Positions 1-8,092 of a stretch of 64,000 nucleotides of DNA are shown here, one piece after another. The first letter of the stretch is position 1. The number at the start of each line of letters is the position of its first letter. A program made the translations under genes and the position numbers. Under the pieces are notes generated by a model. That model did not search any database, had not been told where the DNA came from, and was given only the letters and a program-made list of their open reading frames with translations. Source of the DNA: Clostridia bacterium (GTDB lineage: Bacteria > Bacillota > Clostridia > Christensenellales > Aristaeellaceae); NCBI GenBank assembly GCA_017502305.1, contig JAFVVG010000041.1, positions 1 through 64,000 on the forward strand, read 5' to 3'.

Positions 1-565
1 CCCTTACTTTGTCAATGCCGGTATGATCAAGACCGGTGACCAGATCACCAAGATGGGTGAGTTCTATGCCAAGGCTTACTTTGACAAGCTGGGCAAGAAG
101 CAGGCCGTGCTGTACGGTCCTGCCTATAAGGGCATCTCCCTGTCTATTTCTGCTGCTGTTGCGCTGAGCAAGAACGGTCTGAATGTGCCGTTCTTCTTCA
201 ACCGCAAGGAAGTGAAGGATCACGGCGAGGGCGGCGTGTTTGTGGGTTATGTGCCCAAGGCTGGTGAGGAAGTGGTCATCGTGGAAGACGTGATCACCGC
301 CGGCACCGCCATCCGCGAGAGCATGGCCATCCTGGGCAATCTGGAAGGCGTGAAGGTGGCCGCCACCTTCATCATGGTGGACCGCAAGGAAAAGGGCAAG
401 ACCGAAAAGTCCGCCATGGCCGAGGTGCAGGACGAGTTCGGCTTCCCTGTCTACTCCGTGGTGGACGTGTACGACATCATCGAGTATCTGGAAGCTGACG
501 AGAAGAACGCCGAGAACGTGCAGCGCATCAAGAACTACCTGGCTGTGAACGGTGCGAAAGCCTAA
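1..565 (+). CDS. pyrE: orotate phosphoribosyltransferase, 5' end outside window
   Basis: Makes OMP from orotate and PRPP in cytosolic pyrimidine synthesis. The frame is already open at base 2 and reads PYFVNAG before the first internal Met (base 23), so the true N-terminus lies upstream; about 187 residues are visible of a usual 210-230. The PRPP-binding loop is seen as VEDVITAGTA near visible residue 95. pyrB begins 27 bases after the stop and pyrI follows, so the three genes look co-transcribed. Confidence 0.93.
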   Translation, partial: PYFVNAGMIKTGDQITKMGEFYAKAYFDKLGKKQAVLYGPAYKGISLSISAAVALSKNGLNVPFFFNRKEVKDHGEGGVFVGYVPKAGEEVVIVEDVITAGTAIRESMAILGNLEGVKVAATFIMVDRKEKGKTEKSAMAEVQDEFGFPVYSVVDVYDIIEYLEADEKNAENVQRIKNYLAVNGAKA

Positions 566-592
566 GTGACCACCAAAGGAGCTGAGCATACC

Positions 593-1501
593 ATGCGTCA
601 TCTCATTGATATTACCGATTTCTCCGTCCAGGAGATCGAGGCCATTCTGGATCTGGGCGACAAGATGATCGCCGATCCCGCCGCCTATGGCGATTGCCTG
701 AAGGGTAAGATCCTGGCCACCCTGTTCTTCGAGCCCTCCACCCGCACCCGGCTGTCCTTCGAGTCCGCCATGCTGAGCCTGGGCGGCTCTGTGCTGGGCT
801 TCTCCTCGGCTGACAGCTCCTCCGCCGCCAAGGGTGAGAGCCTCACCGATACCATCCGCACCGTGGGCTGCTATGCCGACATCATCGCCATGCGCCACCC
901 CAAGGAGGGCGCCCCCATGGCCGGCAGCTTCAAATCCACCGTGCCGATTATCAACGCCGGCGACGGCGGCCACAACCACCCCACGCAAACCCTCACCGAC
1001 CTGATGACCATCCGCCGGGAAAAAGGCCGTCTCAACAACATGGTGGTGGGCCTGTGCGGCGATCTGAAGTTCGGCCGCACGGTGCACAGCCTCATCGGCG
1101 CCATGAGCCGCTACGAGGGCATCGAGTTTGTGCTGATCTCCCCGCCGGAGCTGAAGGTGCCCGCTTACATCACCCAGGGGCTGAAAGACCGGGGCATTCC
1201 CTTCACCGAGGTGGAAACCATGGAGGAGGCCATGCCCAGGCTGGACGTGCTCTACATGACCCGCGTGCAGCGCGAGCGCTTCTTCAATGAGGCCGATTAT
1301 ATCCGCCTGAAGGACACCTACATCCTGGATCCGGATAAGCTGCGCACCGCCAAGGAGAGCCTCAGCATCATGCATCCCCTGCCCCGCGTCAACGAGATCT
1401 CCGTCAAGGTGGACGATGACCCCCGCGCCGTGTACTTCAAGCAGGTACGCAACGGCCGCTTCGTCCGCATGGCCCTGATCAAGACCCTTCTGGAGGCATA
1501 A
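593..1501 (+). CDS. pyrB: aspartate carbamoyltransferase catalytic subunit
   Basis: Condenses carbamoyl phosphate with aspartate, the committed step of pyrimidine synthesis. Start at ATG 593 (302 aa), preceded by AAAGGA at 575-580; an upstream GTG at 566 in the same frame has no ribosome site. The carbamoyl-phosphate loop STRTR is at residues 49-53 and the late HPLPR motif is near residue 265. Length is normal. The next gene, one base after the stop, is the regulatory chain, so the enzyme should form the allosteric PyrB-PyrI assembly rather than the PyrI-free Bacillus type. Confidence 0.96.
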   Translation: MRHLIDITDFSVQEIEAILDLGDKMIADPAAYGDCLKGKILATLFFEPSTRTRLSFESAMLSLGGSVLGFSSADSSSAAKGESLTDTIRTVGCYADIIAMRHPKEGAPMAGSFKSTVPIINAGDGGHNHPTQTLTDLMTIRREKGRLNNMVVGLCGDLKFGRTVHSLIGAMSRYEGIEFVLISPPELKVPAYITQGLKDRGIPFTEVETMEEAMPRLDVLYMTRVQRERFFNEADYIRLKDTYILDPDKLRTAKESLSIMHPLPRVNEISVKVDDDPRAVYFKQVRNGRFVRMALIKTLLEA

Positions 1502-1502
1502 G

Positions 1503-1925
1503 ATGAATATTGATTCTATCAAGCGCGGCATCGTGCTGGATCACATCAAGGCCGGCCGCAGCATGGATATTTACAAGTCCCTGCACTTGGATGAACTGGA
1601 GTGCTCCGTGGCCATCATCAAGAACGTGAAAAGCAACGCCATGGGCCGTAAAGACATCATCAAGATCGATGATGACATCACCATCGACCTGGACGTGCTG
1701 GGCTACATCGATCCCGGCATCACCGTCAATATCATCGAAGACGGCGTCATCGTGGAGAAGAAGCACCTGGCCCTGCCCCAGCGCCTGGTGAACGTGATCC
1801 GCTGCAAGAACCCCCGGTGCATCACCTCGGTGGAGCCGGAGCTGGATCAGATCTTCCGCCTGACGGACGAAATCCGCCAGATCTACCGTTGCGTCTACTG
1901 CGACTCCGAAAAAAAGAAAAAGTAA
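1503..1925 (+). CDS. pyrI: aspartate carbamoyltransferase regulatory subunit
   Basis: Non-catalytic chain that binds nucleotide effectors and docks on PyrB through a zinc site. At 140 aa it is near the family length. Four zinc ligands are visible as Cys101, Cys106, Cys130 and Cys133 (CKNPRC and CVYC). It starts one base after the pyrB stop, so translation is probably coupled. The lysine-rich tail ends directly before a strong terminator, making this the last gene of the pyr transcript. Confidence 0.95.
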   Translation: MNIDSIKRGIVLDHIKAGRSMDIYKSLHLDELECSVAIIKNVKSNAMGRKDIIKIDDDITIDLDVLGYIDPGITVNIIEDGVIVEKKHLALPQRLVNVIRCKNPRCITSVEPELDQIFRLTDEIRQIYRCVYCDSEKKKK

Positions 1926-1932
1926 AAAGTCA

Positions 1933-1965
1933 AGGCCGCCGGCTTGCCCGGCGGCCTCGGTTTTT
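1933..1965 (+). terminator. terminator of pyrE-pyrB-pyrI
   Basis: Perfect 10-bp stem, AGGCCGCCGG (1933-1942) with CCGGCGGCCT (1948-1957), loop CTTGC, then a T-run at 1961-1965. Confidence 0.9.
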
Positions 1966-1997
1966 GCCGCAAGTACAGGAAAAGTGCATCGTTCCCG

Positions 1998-2027
1998 TTG
2001 CATTCCCGCATTCTTCTATGGTATGAT
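1998..2027 (+). promoter_or_regulatory. sigma-A promoter of the cupin regulator gene
   Basis: TTGCAT (1998-2003), 18-base spacer, TATGAT (2022-2027). It lies after the pyr terminator and before the ribosome site AAAGGAGG at 2045-2052. Confidence 0.6.
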
Positions 2028-2060
2028 ATTTGAATCAACCGTCCAAAGGAGGTATCCATT

Positions 2061-2618
2061 GTGTCCGAACAGGTAAGGCAGATCGCCATGCGTATTACTG
2101 ACCTGCGTGAAATCTCGGACTACACCGTCGCCCAGATGGCAGAAATGTGCGGCGTGTCCGAAGACGAATATGCCCGCTATGAAAGCGGCGAAACGGATAT
2201 CCCCATCAGCTTCCTGCTGAAGCTGAGCGATATCTTCACCGTGGATACGACCGAGCTGCTCACCGGCGAAGCCCCCCGCATGAACGTATACTCCGTGACC
2301 CGTGCCGGCAAGGGTGTGGATATCCGGCGCCGCGACCAGTATGTCTATAAAAACCTTGGCTACAACTTTCTTCACCGTAAGATCGAGCCCTTGTTCGTGA
2401 CCATTCCCCTGGACGCCAACAAGAAGCTGGAGCCCAACTCCCACGATGGTCAGGAGTTTGACTACATCCTCTCCGGCACGATGAAACTCGTCGTGGCCGG
2501 CCGCGAGATCATTCTCCGCCCCGGCGACAGCATCTATTACAACTCCCGCGCGCCTCATGCCATGACCTGCGCGGGCGATGAGCCGGTGAATTTCCTGGCC
2601 ATGGTGATTCCGGACTAA
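2061..2618 (+). CDS. XRE-family regulator with C-terminal cupin domain
   Basis: 185-aa two-domain protein. A lambda-repressor-like helix-turn-helix covers roughly residues 9-65 (VAQMAEMCGVSEDEYARYE) and a cupin barrel roughly 105-185 (PGDSIYYNSRAPHAM), the layout of small-molecule-sensing repressors. The start is GTG at 2061 with a near-perfect ribosome site 8 bases upstream. An acyl-CoA ligase gene follows 26 bases later without a terminator, so the regulator probably controls that ligase in response to a substrate or product. The ligand cannot be read from the sequence. Confidence 0.85.
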   Translation: MSEQVRQIAMRITDLREISDYTVAQMAEMCGVSEDEYARYESGETDIPISFLLKLSDIFTVDTTELLTGEAPRMNVYSVTRAGKGVDIRRRDQYVYKNLGYNFLHRKIEPLFVTIPLDANKKLEPNSHDGQEFDYILSGTMKLVVAGREIILRPGDSIYYNSRAPHAMTCAGDEPVNFLAMVIPD

Positions 2619-2644
2619 TATTACAAGGAAGAGGGATTCACCGC

Positions 2645-4294
2645 ATGCTTGCGACCCGATACATCCGTACCGATTTTACCTCCCAAGAGGATTTTGAGAA
2701 GAATTATACGCTGAACATCCCGGAGCGGTTCAATTTCGCCTACGACATTGTGGACGAATACGCCCGCATCTCCCCTGAAAAGCCCGCCATGGTGTGGACC
2801 AACGTGGAGGGCGAGGAGCGCCGCTTCACCTTCCGGGATATGAGCGAAAAGAGCAACCAGGTGGCCAACTATTTCCGCTCCCTGGGCCTGAAAAAGGGCG
2901 ACCCCGTGATGCTTGTGATGAAGCGCCGGTATGAATACTGGTTCTGCGCCCTGGCCCTGATGAAGCTGGGCTGCGTGATCATCCCCGCCACCGCCCAGCT
3001 GGCCAAGAAGGACGTGGTCTACCGCTGCGAGGCGGCCTCCATCAGGGCCATCGTGACCGTGTACCTGGATGAGGTTTGCCATCACATGGAGGAAGCCCTG
3101 CCGGAATGCTCCACCCTGGAGCAGCTCATCACCCTGGGCGACCGTGATGGCTGGCTGAACCTGAATACCGGCATGGCCCAGCAGCCCACCACCTTTGAAA
3201 AGCCCGATGAGCTGCCCGGCAACGATGATATGCTGATGATGTACTTCACATCCGGCACCACCGGCATGCCCAAGATGGCCGCCCACAGCTATACCTATCC
3301 CCTGGCGCAGATCGCCACCGCCGCCTACTGGCATAACGTGAACGACGATTCCCTGCACATCGCCGTGGCGGATACCGGCTGGGCCAAGGCCGGCTGGGGC
3401 AAGATCTATGGCCAGTGGATTTGCGGCGCCTGCCTGTTTGTATACGATTTCGATCGTTTCATCGCCGCCGATATGCTGCGCATGCTGGAAAAGTACCGCG
3501 TTACCAGCTTCTGCGCGCCGCCCACGGTGTACCGCTTCATGATCAAGGAAGACGTGGCCAGCTATGACCTTTCCGCCCTGAAGTGGGCCAACACCGCCGG
3601 CGAACCCCTGAACCCCGAGGTTTTCCACCAGTTCAAGAAGCTCACCGGCATCGAGATCCACGAGGGCTTCGGCCAGAGCGAAACCACCCCCCTGCTGATG
3701 ACCAGCAAGTGGATGGAGCCTAAGATGGGCTCCACCGGCCGCCCCTCCCCTGCCTATCACATCGACCTGGTAGACAGCGAAGGCAATTCCGTGGAGGACG
3801 GCGTGGAAGGCGAGATCGTGGTCCGGTTGGATCAGGGCCGCCCCGCCGGCCTGTTCCTGGGCTACTACCGCGATGAGGAGAAAACCGCCGATTGCTTCCG
3901 CGGCGGCATGTACCATACCGGCGACATGGCCTGGCGTGACGTGGACGGCTACTACTTCTTCATTGGCCGCAGCGACGACGTGATCAAGTCCTCCGGCTAT
4001 CGCATCGGCCCCTTCGAGGTAGAAAGCGCCCTGATGGAGCATCCCGCCGTGCTGGAGTGTGCCATCACCGCCGTGCCCCATCCCGACCGTGGTCAGGTGG
4101 TGAAGGCCACCATCGTCCTCACCAAGGGCTACGAGCCCTCCCCTGAATTGGTGAAGGAGCTGCAGAACCACGTGAAGAAGGCCACCGCGCCCTACAAATA
4201 CCCCCGCATTGTGGAATTTGTGGACGAGCTGCCCAAGACCCTCTCCGGCAAGATCCAGCGTGTGAAGATCCGCCGTGAGGATGAAAGCAAGTAA
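2645..4294 (+). CDS. AMP-forming acyl-CoA synthetase
   Basis: ANL-superfamily ligase (549 aa) that should activate a carboxylic acid through an acyl-adenylate to its CoA thioester. The adenylate P-loop YFTSGTTGMPK is at about residues 200-210, the hinge region SGYRIGPFEVES near 450, and the catalytic C-terminal lysine sits in KTLSGKIQR near 532. The overall pattern is closest to the acetyl/medium-chain (MACS) branch. Substrate is unknown. It is the second gene of a transcript led by the cupin regulator. Confidence 0.85.
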   Translation: MLATRYIRTDFTSQEDFEKNYTLNIPERFNFAYDIVDEYARISPEKPAMVWTNVEGEERRFTFRDMSEKSNQVANYFRSLGLKKGDPVMLVMKRRYEYWFCALALMKLGCVIIPATAQLAKKDVVYRCEAASIRAIVTVYLDEVCHHMEEALPECSTLEQLITLGDRDGWLNLNTGMAQQPTTFEKPDELPGNDDMLMMYFTSGTTGMPKMAAHSYTYPLAQIATAAYWHNVNDDSLHIAVADTGWAKAGWGKIYGQWICGACLFVYDFDRFIAADMLRMLEKYRVTSFCAPPTVYRFMIKEDVASYDLSALKWANTAGEPLNPEVFHQFKKLTGIEIHEGFGQSETTPLLMTSKWMEPKMGSTGRPSPAYHIDLVDSEGNSVEDGVEGEIVVRLDQGRPAGLFLGYYRDEEKTADCFRGGMYHTGDMAWRDVDGYYFFIGRSDDVIKSSGYRIGPFEVESALMEHPAVLECAITAVPHPDRGQVVKATIVLTKGYEPSPELVKELQNHVKKATAPYKYPRIVEFVDELPKTLSGKIQRVKIRREDESK

Positions 4295-4302
4295 TTGAAA
4301 AG

Positions 4303-4333
4303 TGCCTCTCCGCCATTGGCAGAGAGGCATTTT
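4303..4333. terminator. bidirectional terminator between convergent genes
   Basis: Stem TGCCTCTC (4303-4310) with GAGAGGCA (4322-4329). TTTT follows on the plus strand and a T-run also follows on the minus strand, serving the ligase and the methyltransferase. Confidence 0.8.
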
Positions 4334-4335
4334 CG

Positions 4336-5040
4336 TTACCCTTCTTTGTGGATTTCCAGCATCACGAAGTTCAGCGTATCCCACAAGCCACGGTCCATGA
4401 ACGCCTTGTCCCGCAGGCCGTACTCATGGCCGGAGGCGAACCAATCCTGCCAGGCTTCGCTATACCGGGCGGACTCGTAGCCACGGACGCTGATACCCTC
4501 CACGTTGCCGCCGATGGTCTCCTTCCACCAGGGCAGGCTGTGGAACATCTCCACCTCTTCCCCGGCCCATTCCCGCATCAGGGGCGAATACTGGGCGCCC
4601 TCCTCCTTCACGCCAGGCATGGCCAGCAGCACCGTGCCGCCCGGTGCAAGCAGCGGCAGGATCTTTTCGGCGAAGAATCCCGGCTTGCCGCCAAAGTAAT
4701 GATACGTGTCCACGCCGACAATGCTCTGGAAGAAGCCTTCAGCGAAAGGCATGTCATTGGCGTCGGCATGGATGGGGATCAGCTTATCCTGGGCGTTCCA
4801 CGCCTGGGCCCGGCGCCAGTTATCCGCCGCGGAAACCCACAGATCCACCGCGAAAACCTTCTCCGCCTTGGTTTCCCGTGCCAGAAACAGCGAGGTTATC
4901 CCCGTGCCGCAGCCCAGATCCATGGTATAGCCGGCAACAGCCTCCAGGGCGTTGACCAGCAGTTCATCCAGCAGCTTGAGGGAATTGGGGCCCATCAGGT
5001 GTTCCTTGGTGAAAAATTGCTTGTAGTTGTTGATGCTCAT
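4336..5040 (-). CDS. class I SAM-dependent methyltransferase
   Basis: 234-aa Rossmann-fold methyltransferase with SAM-binding motif I (MDLGCGTG) at about residues 38-46 and an acidic motif II (FAVDLW) shortly after. The substrate is not evident; the look is of a small-molecule or lipid enzyme rather than an Erm rRNA methylase. ATG 5040 is chosen because GGAGG lies 8 bases upstream; an upstream TTG at 5055 has no ribosome site. It has its own consensus promoter and a roughly 190-nt structured leader (see 5041-5267), which suggests conditional expression. Confidence 0.85.
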   Translation of the reverse strand: MSINNYKQFFTKEHLMGPNSLKLLDELLVNALEAVAGYTMDLGCGTGITSLFLARETKAEKVFAVDLWVSAADNWRRAQAWNAQDKLIPIHADANDMPFAEGFFQSIVGVDTYHYFGGKPGFFAEKILPLLAPGGTVLLAMPGVKEEGAQYSPLMREWAGEEVEMFHSLPWWKETIGGNVEGISVRGYESARYSEAWQDWFASGHEYGLRDKAFMDRGLWDTLNFVMLEIHKEG

Positions 5041-5232
5041 GTGTTTTTCCTCCAATCAAAATGTGCGGTCAGCACGCCGCGCATGCCCAACCGCACAGAA
5101 AAAGCTTCTTCTGCCGAGGTTCTAAGGCATTTGCAGCGCACCTGAACAGAAGAAGCCTTGCTTCTCCCATTCCAGTGAACAGAAACTCTGCAAATCGCTA
5201 CCTTAGAATTCTCAGCTCCCTTGCCATTTGTT
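5041..5232 (-). promoter_or_regulatory. structured leader with candidate leader peptide and terminator/antiterminator
   Basis: Read on the minus strand from the likely start near 5232. A 9-codon ORF (MARELRILR, 5227-5198) begins about 5 nt from the RNA end. Arm TTCTAAGG plus ATTTGCAG (5208-5188) is complementary to CTGCAAAT plus CCTTAGAA (5136-5120). Arm GCTTCTTCTG (5156-5147) pairs perfectly with CAGAAGAAGC (5113-5104), followed by TTTTT. A small hairpin AGAAGC/GCTTCT (5165-5151) would tie up that first terminator arm. A last hairpin GTGCGGT/ACCGCAC (5096-5063) precedes the ribosome site. These overlapping pairings are typical of attenuation; the trigger is unknown and I match no riboswitch class. 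Confidence 0.6.
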
Positions 5233-5238
5233 GTTTTC

Positions 5239-5267
5239 AGTATACGTTGCTTTGTTCAGCTTGTCAA
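5239..5267 (-). promoter_or_regulatory. consensus sigma-A promoter of the methyltransferase leader
   Basis: TTGACA (5267-5262), 17-base spacer, TATACT (5244-5239). The -35 box overlaps the stop codon of the upstream dihydrouridine synthase gene. Confidence 0.85.
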
Positions 5268-6205
5268 GGCACAAACCCCGGCGTTTCCCGCAAAGGCGCC
5301 TGCAGCAGCTTCTCCACCGCGGCGTGATAGTTGTAAGGATTCGTCTTGGCGATCATTTTCGCCATTTTCTCCGGCCGCTCAAAGCAGCAGGCCACGTGCT
5401 TCATGATGCCGCGCATCTTGCAGTGCACCTGATCTTTAGGATAAATGGCGCTGTATTCCTTCTCCAGAGCGTCGTGATAACGGGCCACCTCCTCCACCGA
5501 AAGGGGAGCGCCGCCCTTCAGCTGCCTGGGCAGCGCCGGGTTAGCCAGCAGGCCCCGGCCCAGCATCATGGGCATACCGGGGTATTTTTCCTGCAGGGCT
5601 AGGCAGGCCGGCAGGTCAAACAGATCGCCATTGTATACCAGGGGCAGCCCTGTTTCCGCCGCCAGCTGGAAAGCCTCGGGGTACACCTCCCCCTTATAAA
5701 ACTGGGCCCGAATGCGGGGATGGATAATCAGCTCCTTCATGGGGTACTGCCGCAGGATCTCCAGCAGGGCACCCCACTCCTCCGGGGCGTTGAAGCCAAT
5801 GCGGGTCTTGATGGAGATGGGCAGCGGAGCATGGGTGAAGATCTCGTCCAGAAAGGCGCGCAACACATCGGGTTCCCGCAGCAGGGCGGAGCCTTTGCCT
5901 TTAGCCGTCACCGTACCGGAGGGGCAGCCGATGTTCAGGTTCACCTCATCATAGCCACGGTCACTCATCTCCTGGGCCGCCCAGATGAAATGCTCCGGAT
6001 ACCTGGTCATCACCTGGGGCACCACAGGCACGCCGGCGTTGCTCTCCGGGGCGATGGCCCGCATCTCCCGGGGCGGGAAGCAATGGTGGCTGGTGGGACT
6101 GACGAAGGGGATGTAGTATTTCTCCACTCCGCCAAACAGCCGGTGATGCACCCGGCGGAACACCGCGTCCGTAAGGCTCTCCAGGGGCGCCGATCGAATA
6201 TCCAT
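5264..6205 (-). CDS. dus: tRNA-dihydrouridine synthase
   Basis: Flavoenzyme reducing specific uridines in tRNA to dihydrouridine. 313 aa, TIM-barrel Dus family; the conserved active-site segment NIGCPSGTVTAKG with its catalytic Cys is near residue 90, and late motifs YNGDLF and MLGRGLLANP follow. ATG 6205 is chosen because GAAAGGCGG precedes it; the frame stays open to 6265 without a better site. Which uridine position it modifies cannot be told. It has a divergent promoter region with the ABC exporter. Confidence 0.92.
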   Translation of the reverse strand: MDIRSAPLESLTDAVFRRVHHRLFGGVEKYYIPFVSPTSHHCFPPREMRAIAPESNAGVPVVPQVMTRYPEHFIWAAQEMSDRGYDEVNLNIGCPSGTVTAKGKGSALLREPDVLRAFLDEIFTHAPLPISIKTRIGFNAPEEWGALLEILRQYPMKELIIHPRIRAQFYKGEVYPEAFQLAAETGLPLVYNGDLFDLPACLALQEKYPGMPMMLGRGLLANPALPRQLKGGAPLSVEEVARYHDALEKEYSAIYPKDQVHCKMRGIMKHVACCFERPEKMAKMIAKTNPYNYHAAVEKLLQAPLRETPGFVP

Positions 6206-6235
6206 AGTCTGCCGCCTTTCAAAAAAACTGAATAG

Positions 6236-6265
6236 ATTATACCATATTTCCCTTGACAAAGGCAA
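6236..6265 (-). promoter_or_regulatory. sigma-A promoter of dus
   Basis: TTGCCT (6265-6260), 18-base spacer, TATAAT (6241-6236), overlapping head to head with the exporter promoter on the other strand. Confidence 0.6.
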
Positions 6266-6281
6266 TTTCTGCCGTTATAAT
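6253..6281 (+). promoter_or_regulatory. consensus sigma-A promoter of the ABC exporter
   Basis: TTGACA (6253-6258), 17-base spacer, TATAAT (6276-6281): both hexamers match the consensus exactly. GGAGG at 6301-6305 precedes the first gene. Confidence 0.85.
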
Positions 6282-6313
6282 GTCCACCCCATGAAAAAAA
6301 GGAGGAAAAATCG

Positions 6314-7291
6314 ATGCGTTTTTTGGAGGCAGAAGGCCTGAGCAAAACCTACATCCGCCGCTGCAAGCCCAAGGATGGCGGCATTTCCCGGCTATGGAAG
6401 CGCGACACCCAGGTCATCACCGCCCTGCAGGACGCATCCTTTTCCATTAACGAGGGCGAGCTTGTGGGCATGATTGGCCCCAACGGCGCAGGCAAATCCA
6501 CCACTGTGAAGCTGCTGACGGGCATCCTGACCCCCACCGGCGGCACCTGCCATGTGGATGGTCGTGTGCCGTGGCTGGAGCGCCGGGAACATGTGCGTCA
6601 CCTGGGCGCGGTGTTTGGCCAGCGGACGCAGCTGTGGTGGGATGTGCCCATCCACGATTCCTTCCTGCTCCTGCGGGATGTTTACAGCGTGGACAAGGCC
6701 GCCTGGCAGCGCCGCCTGGATGAACTGGTGGACGCCCTGGATCTACAGGAGTTCCTCCACACACCCCTTCGGCAATTGAGCCTGGGCCAGCGCATGCGCG
6801 CCGAACTGTGCGGCTCGCTGCTCCACGCCCCCAAGCTGCTGTTCCTGGATGAACCCACCATCGGCCTGGACGCGGTGAGCAAATTGAAGCTGCGCGCTTT
6901 CCTCAAGGAGGAAAACAAGCAGCGGGGCACCACCATTCTCCTCACCACCCACGACATGGAGGACATGCTGGCCCTGTGCCAGCGCGTGATGGTGCTGGGC
7001 CGCGGCAAACTGCTCTACGATGGACAGCTGGAAGCCCTTCTCCGCCGGTACGACACGGTGCACACCCTGCGCTGCACCTTCGAGGGGGAAGCCGACCTTT
7101 CCGGCTTGCCCCAAGCCATCCGTCACGAGCGTGACGGCGGCGCCCACGCCCTGACCTTCGCCCCCGGGGAAATTCCCACCAGCGAGGTTCTCGCCCATGT
7201 TCTTGCCTGCGGCCCCCTGCGGGAAATGACCCTGAAGGAGCAGAACATCGACCACCTCATCGCCCGGATGTACGAGGAGATGCAGCTATGA
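6314..7291 (+). CDS. ABC-2 type exporter ATP-binding protein
   Basis: 325-aa nucleotide-binding subunit: Walker A GPNGAGKST at residues 55-63, signature LSLGQRMRAEL near 154, Walker B LLFLDEPT near 176, then a C-terminal extension of about 110 residues as in NatA/DrrA-like export ATPases. Its stop overlaps the next start by 4 bases (ATGA), and two different permease genes follow, giving a complete exporter with a heterodimeric membrane part. Substrate unknown; lipid, peptide or drug export are all possible. Confidence 0.9.
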   Translation: MRFLEAEGLSKTYIRRCKPKDGGISRLWKRDTQVITALQDASFSINEGELVGMIGPNGAGKSTTVKLLTGILTPTGGTCHVDGRVPWLERREHVRHLGAVFGQRTQLWWDVPIHDSFLLLRDVYSVDKAAWQRRLDELVDALDLQEFLHTPLRQLSLGQRMRAELCGSLLHAPKLLFLDEPTIGLDAVSKLKLRAFLKEENKQRGTTILLTTHDMEDMLALCQRVMVLGRGKLLYDGQLEALLRRYDTVHTLRCTFEGEADLSGLPQAIRHERDGGAHALTFAPGEIPTSEVLAHVLACGPLREMTLKEQNIDHLIARMYEEMQL

Positions 7292-8088
7292 GAAACAAGC
7301 TTCGTCCCTACCTGACGGCCTTCCGGGTCCGCGCCCTGCTGGAAACGCAATACCGCGGCGCCGCCCTGGGCGGACTGATCACCCAGGCGTTTTTCGGATT
7401 GGTGTATGCCTACCTGTACACCGCCTTCTTCAACGGCAGCGACCCCGCCGCCCAAAAGGCCACCGTGACCTATGTATGGCTGCAGCAGATGTTCTTCCGC
7501 GCACTGTTCATGTCCGACGGGGAAATGAACAACCAGATCATGACAGGTTCCCTGGCCTATGTGCTTTGCCGCCCGGTGGATCAGCACCTGTATTGGATCA
7601 GCCGCAACCTGGCTGCCCAGTTCGTGGGCGTAGCCATGCGAGCCGCCCCCATGCTGCTTTTGCAGCTGGTTGTACCCCAGGAAGTCCGCATGGCTCTGCC
7701 TGCCAGCCCCCTGGCCTTTGCGCAGTTTGCCCTCAGCCTGCTGCTGGGCGTGTTCTGCGTATCGCAGATCCACGCCATCGGCCTGGCCTTCACCATGAAA
7801 ACCCTGGATCACCGGGGGCTGAGCTCCATGCTGAGCCTGCTTCTGATGACCTTCTCCGGCAATGTGGTGCCCCTGACGCTCTTCCCCGAAGGTCTGCAGC
7901 GGCTCATCCGCTACCAGCCCTTCGCCCAGGTGCTGGACGCCCCCATCCGCATGTACCAGAGCGGGCAGCCCATGGATGAATGGCTGCTGAATCTGGCGGT
8001 GCAGCTATGCTGGATCGCCGCGCTGTGGGCCCTGGGCCGCTGGCTGTGGGCGCGGCAGCTGCGCCATGTGACCATACAGGGAGGCTGA
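7288..8088 (+). CDS. ABC-2 type exporter permease, first
   Basis: 266-aa membrane protein with about six predicted helices, for example residues 100-150 and a C-terminal helix near 235-255. It belongs to the ABC-2 permease group that comes in pairs behind a NatA-like ATPase. Translationally coupled to the ATPase by a 4-base overlap; the second permease starts 4 bases after its stop. Confidence 0.85.
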   Translation: MRNKLRPYLTAFRVRALLETQYRGAALGGLITQAFFGLVYAYLYTAFFNGSDPAAQKATVTYVWLQQMFFRALFMSDGEMNNQIMTGSLAYVLCRPVDQHLYWISRNLAAQFVGVAMRAAPMLLLQLVVPQEVRMALPASPLAFAQFALSLLLGVFCVSQIHAIGLAFTMKTLDHRGLSSMLSLLLMTFSGNVVPLTLFPEGLQRLIRYQPFAQVLDAPIRMYQSGQPMDEWLLNLAVQLCWIAALWALGRWLWARQLRHVTIQGG

Positions 8089-8092
8089 TTGT

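Noticed and set aside
2621..4384. 587-residue minus frame opposite the acyl-CoA ligase
   Set aside because: The plus strand carries all ANL ligase motifs; the minus frame has no motif and no start signals.
5041..5232. T-box or a known SAM riboswitch before the methyltransferase
   Set aside because: No T-box core (TGGNACCGCG-like) and no SAM-box pattern that I can recognise.
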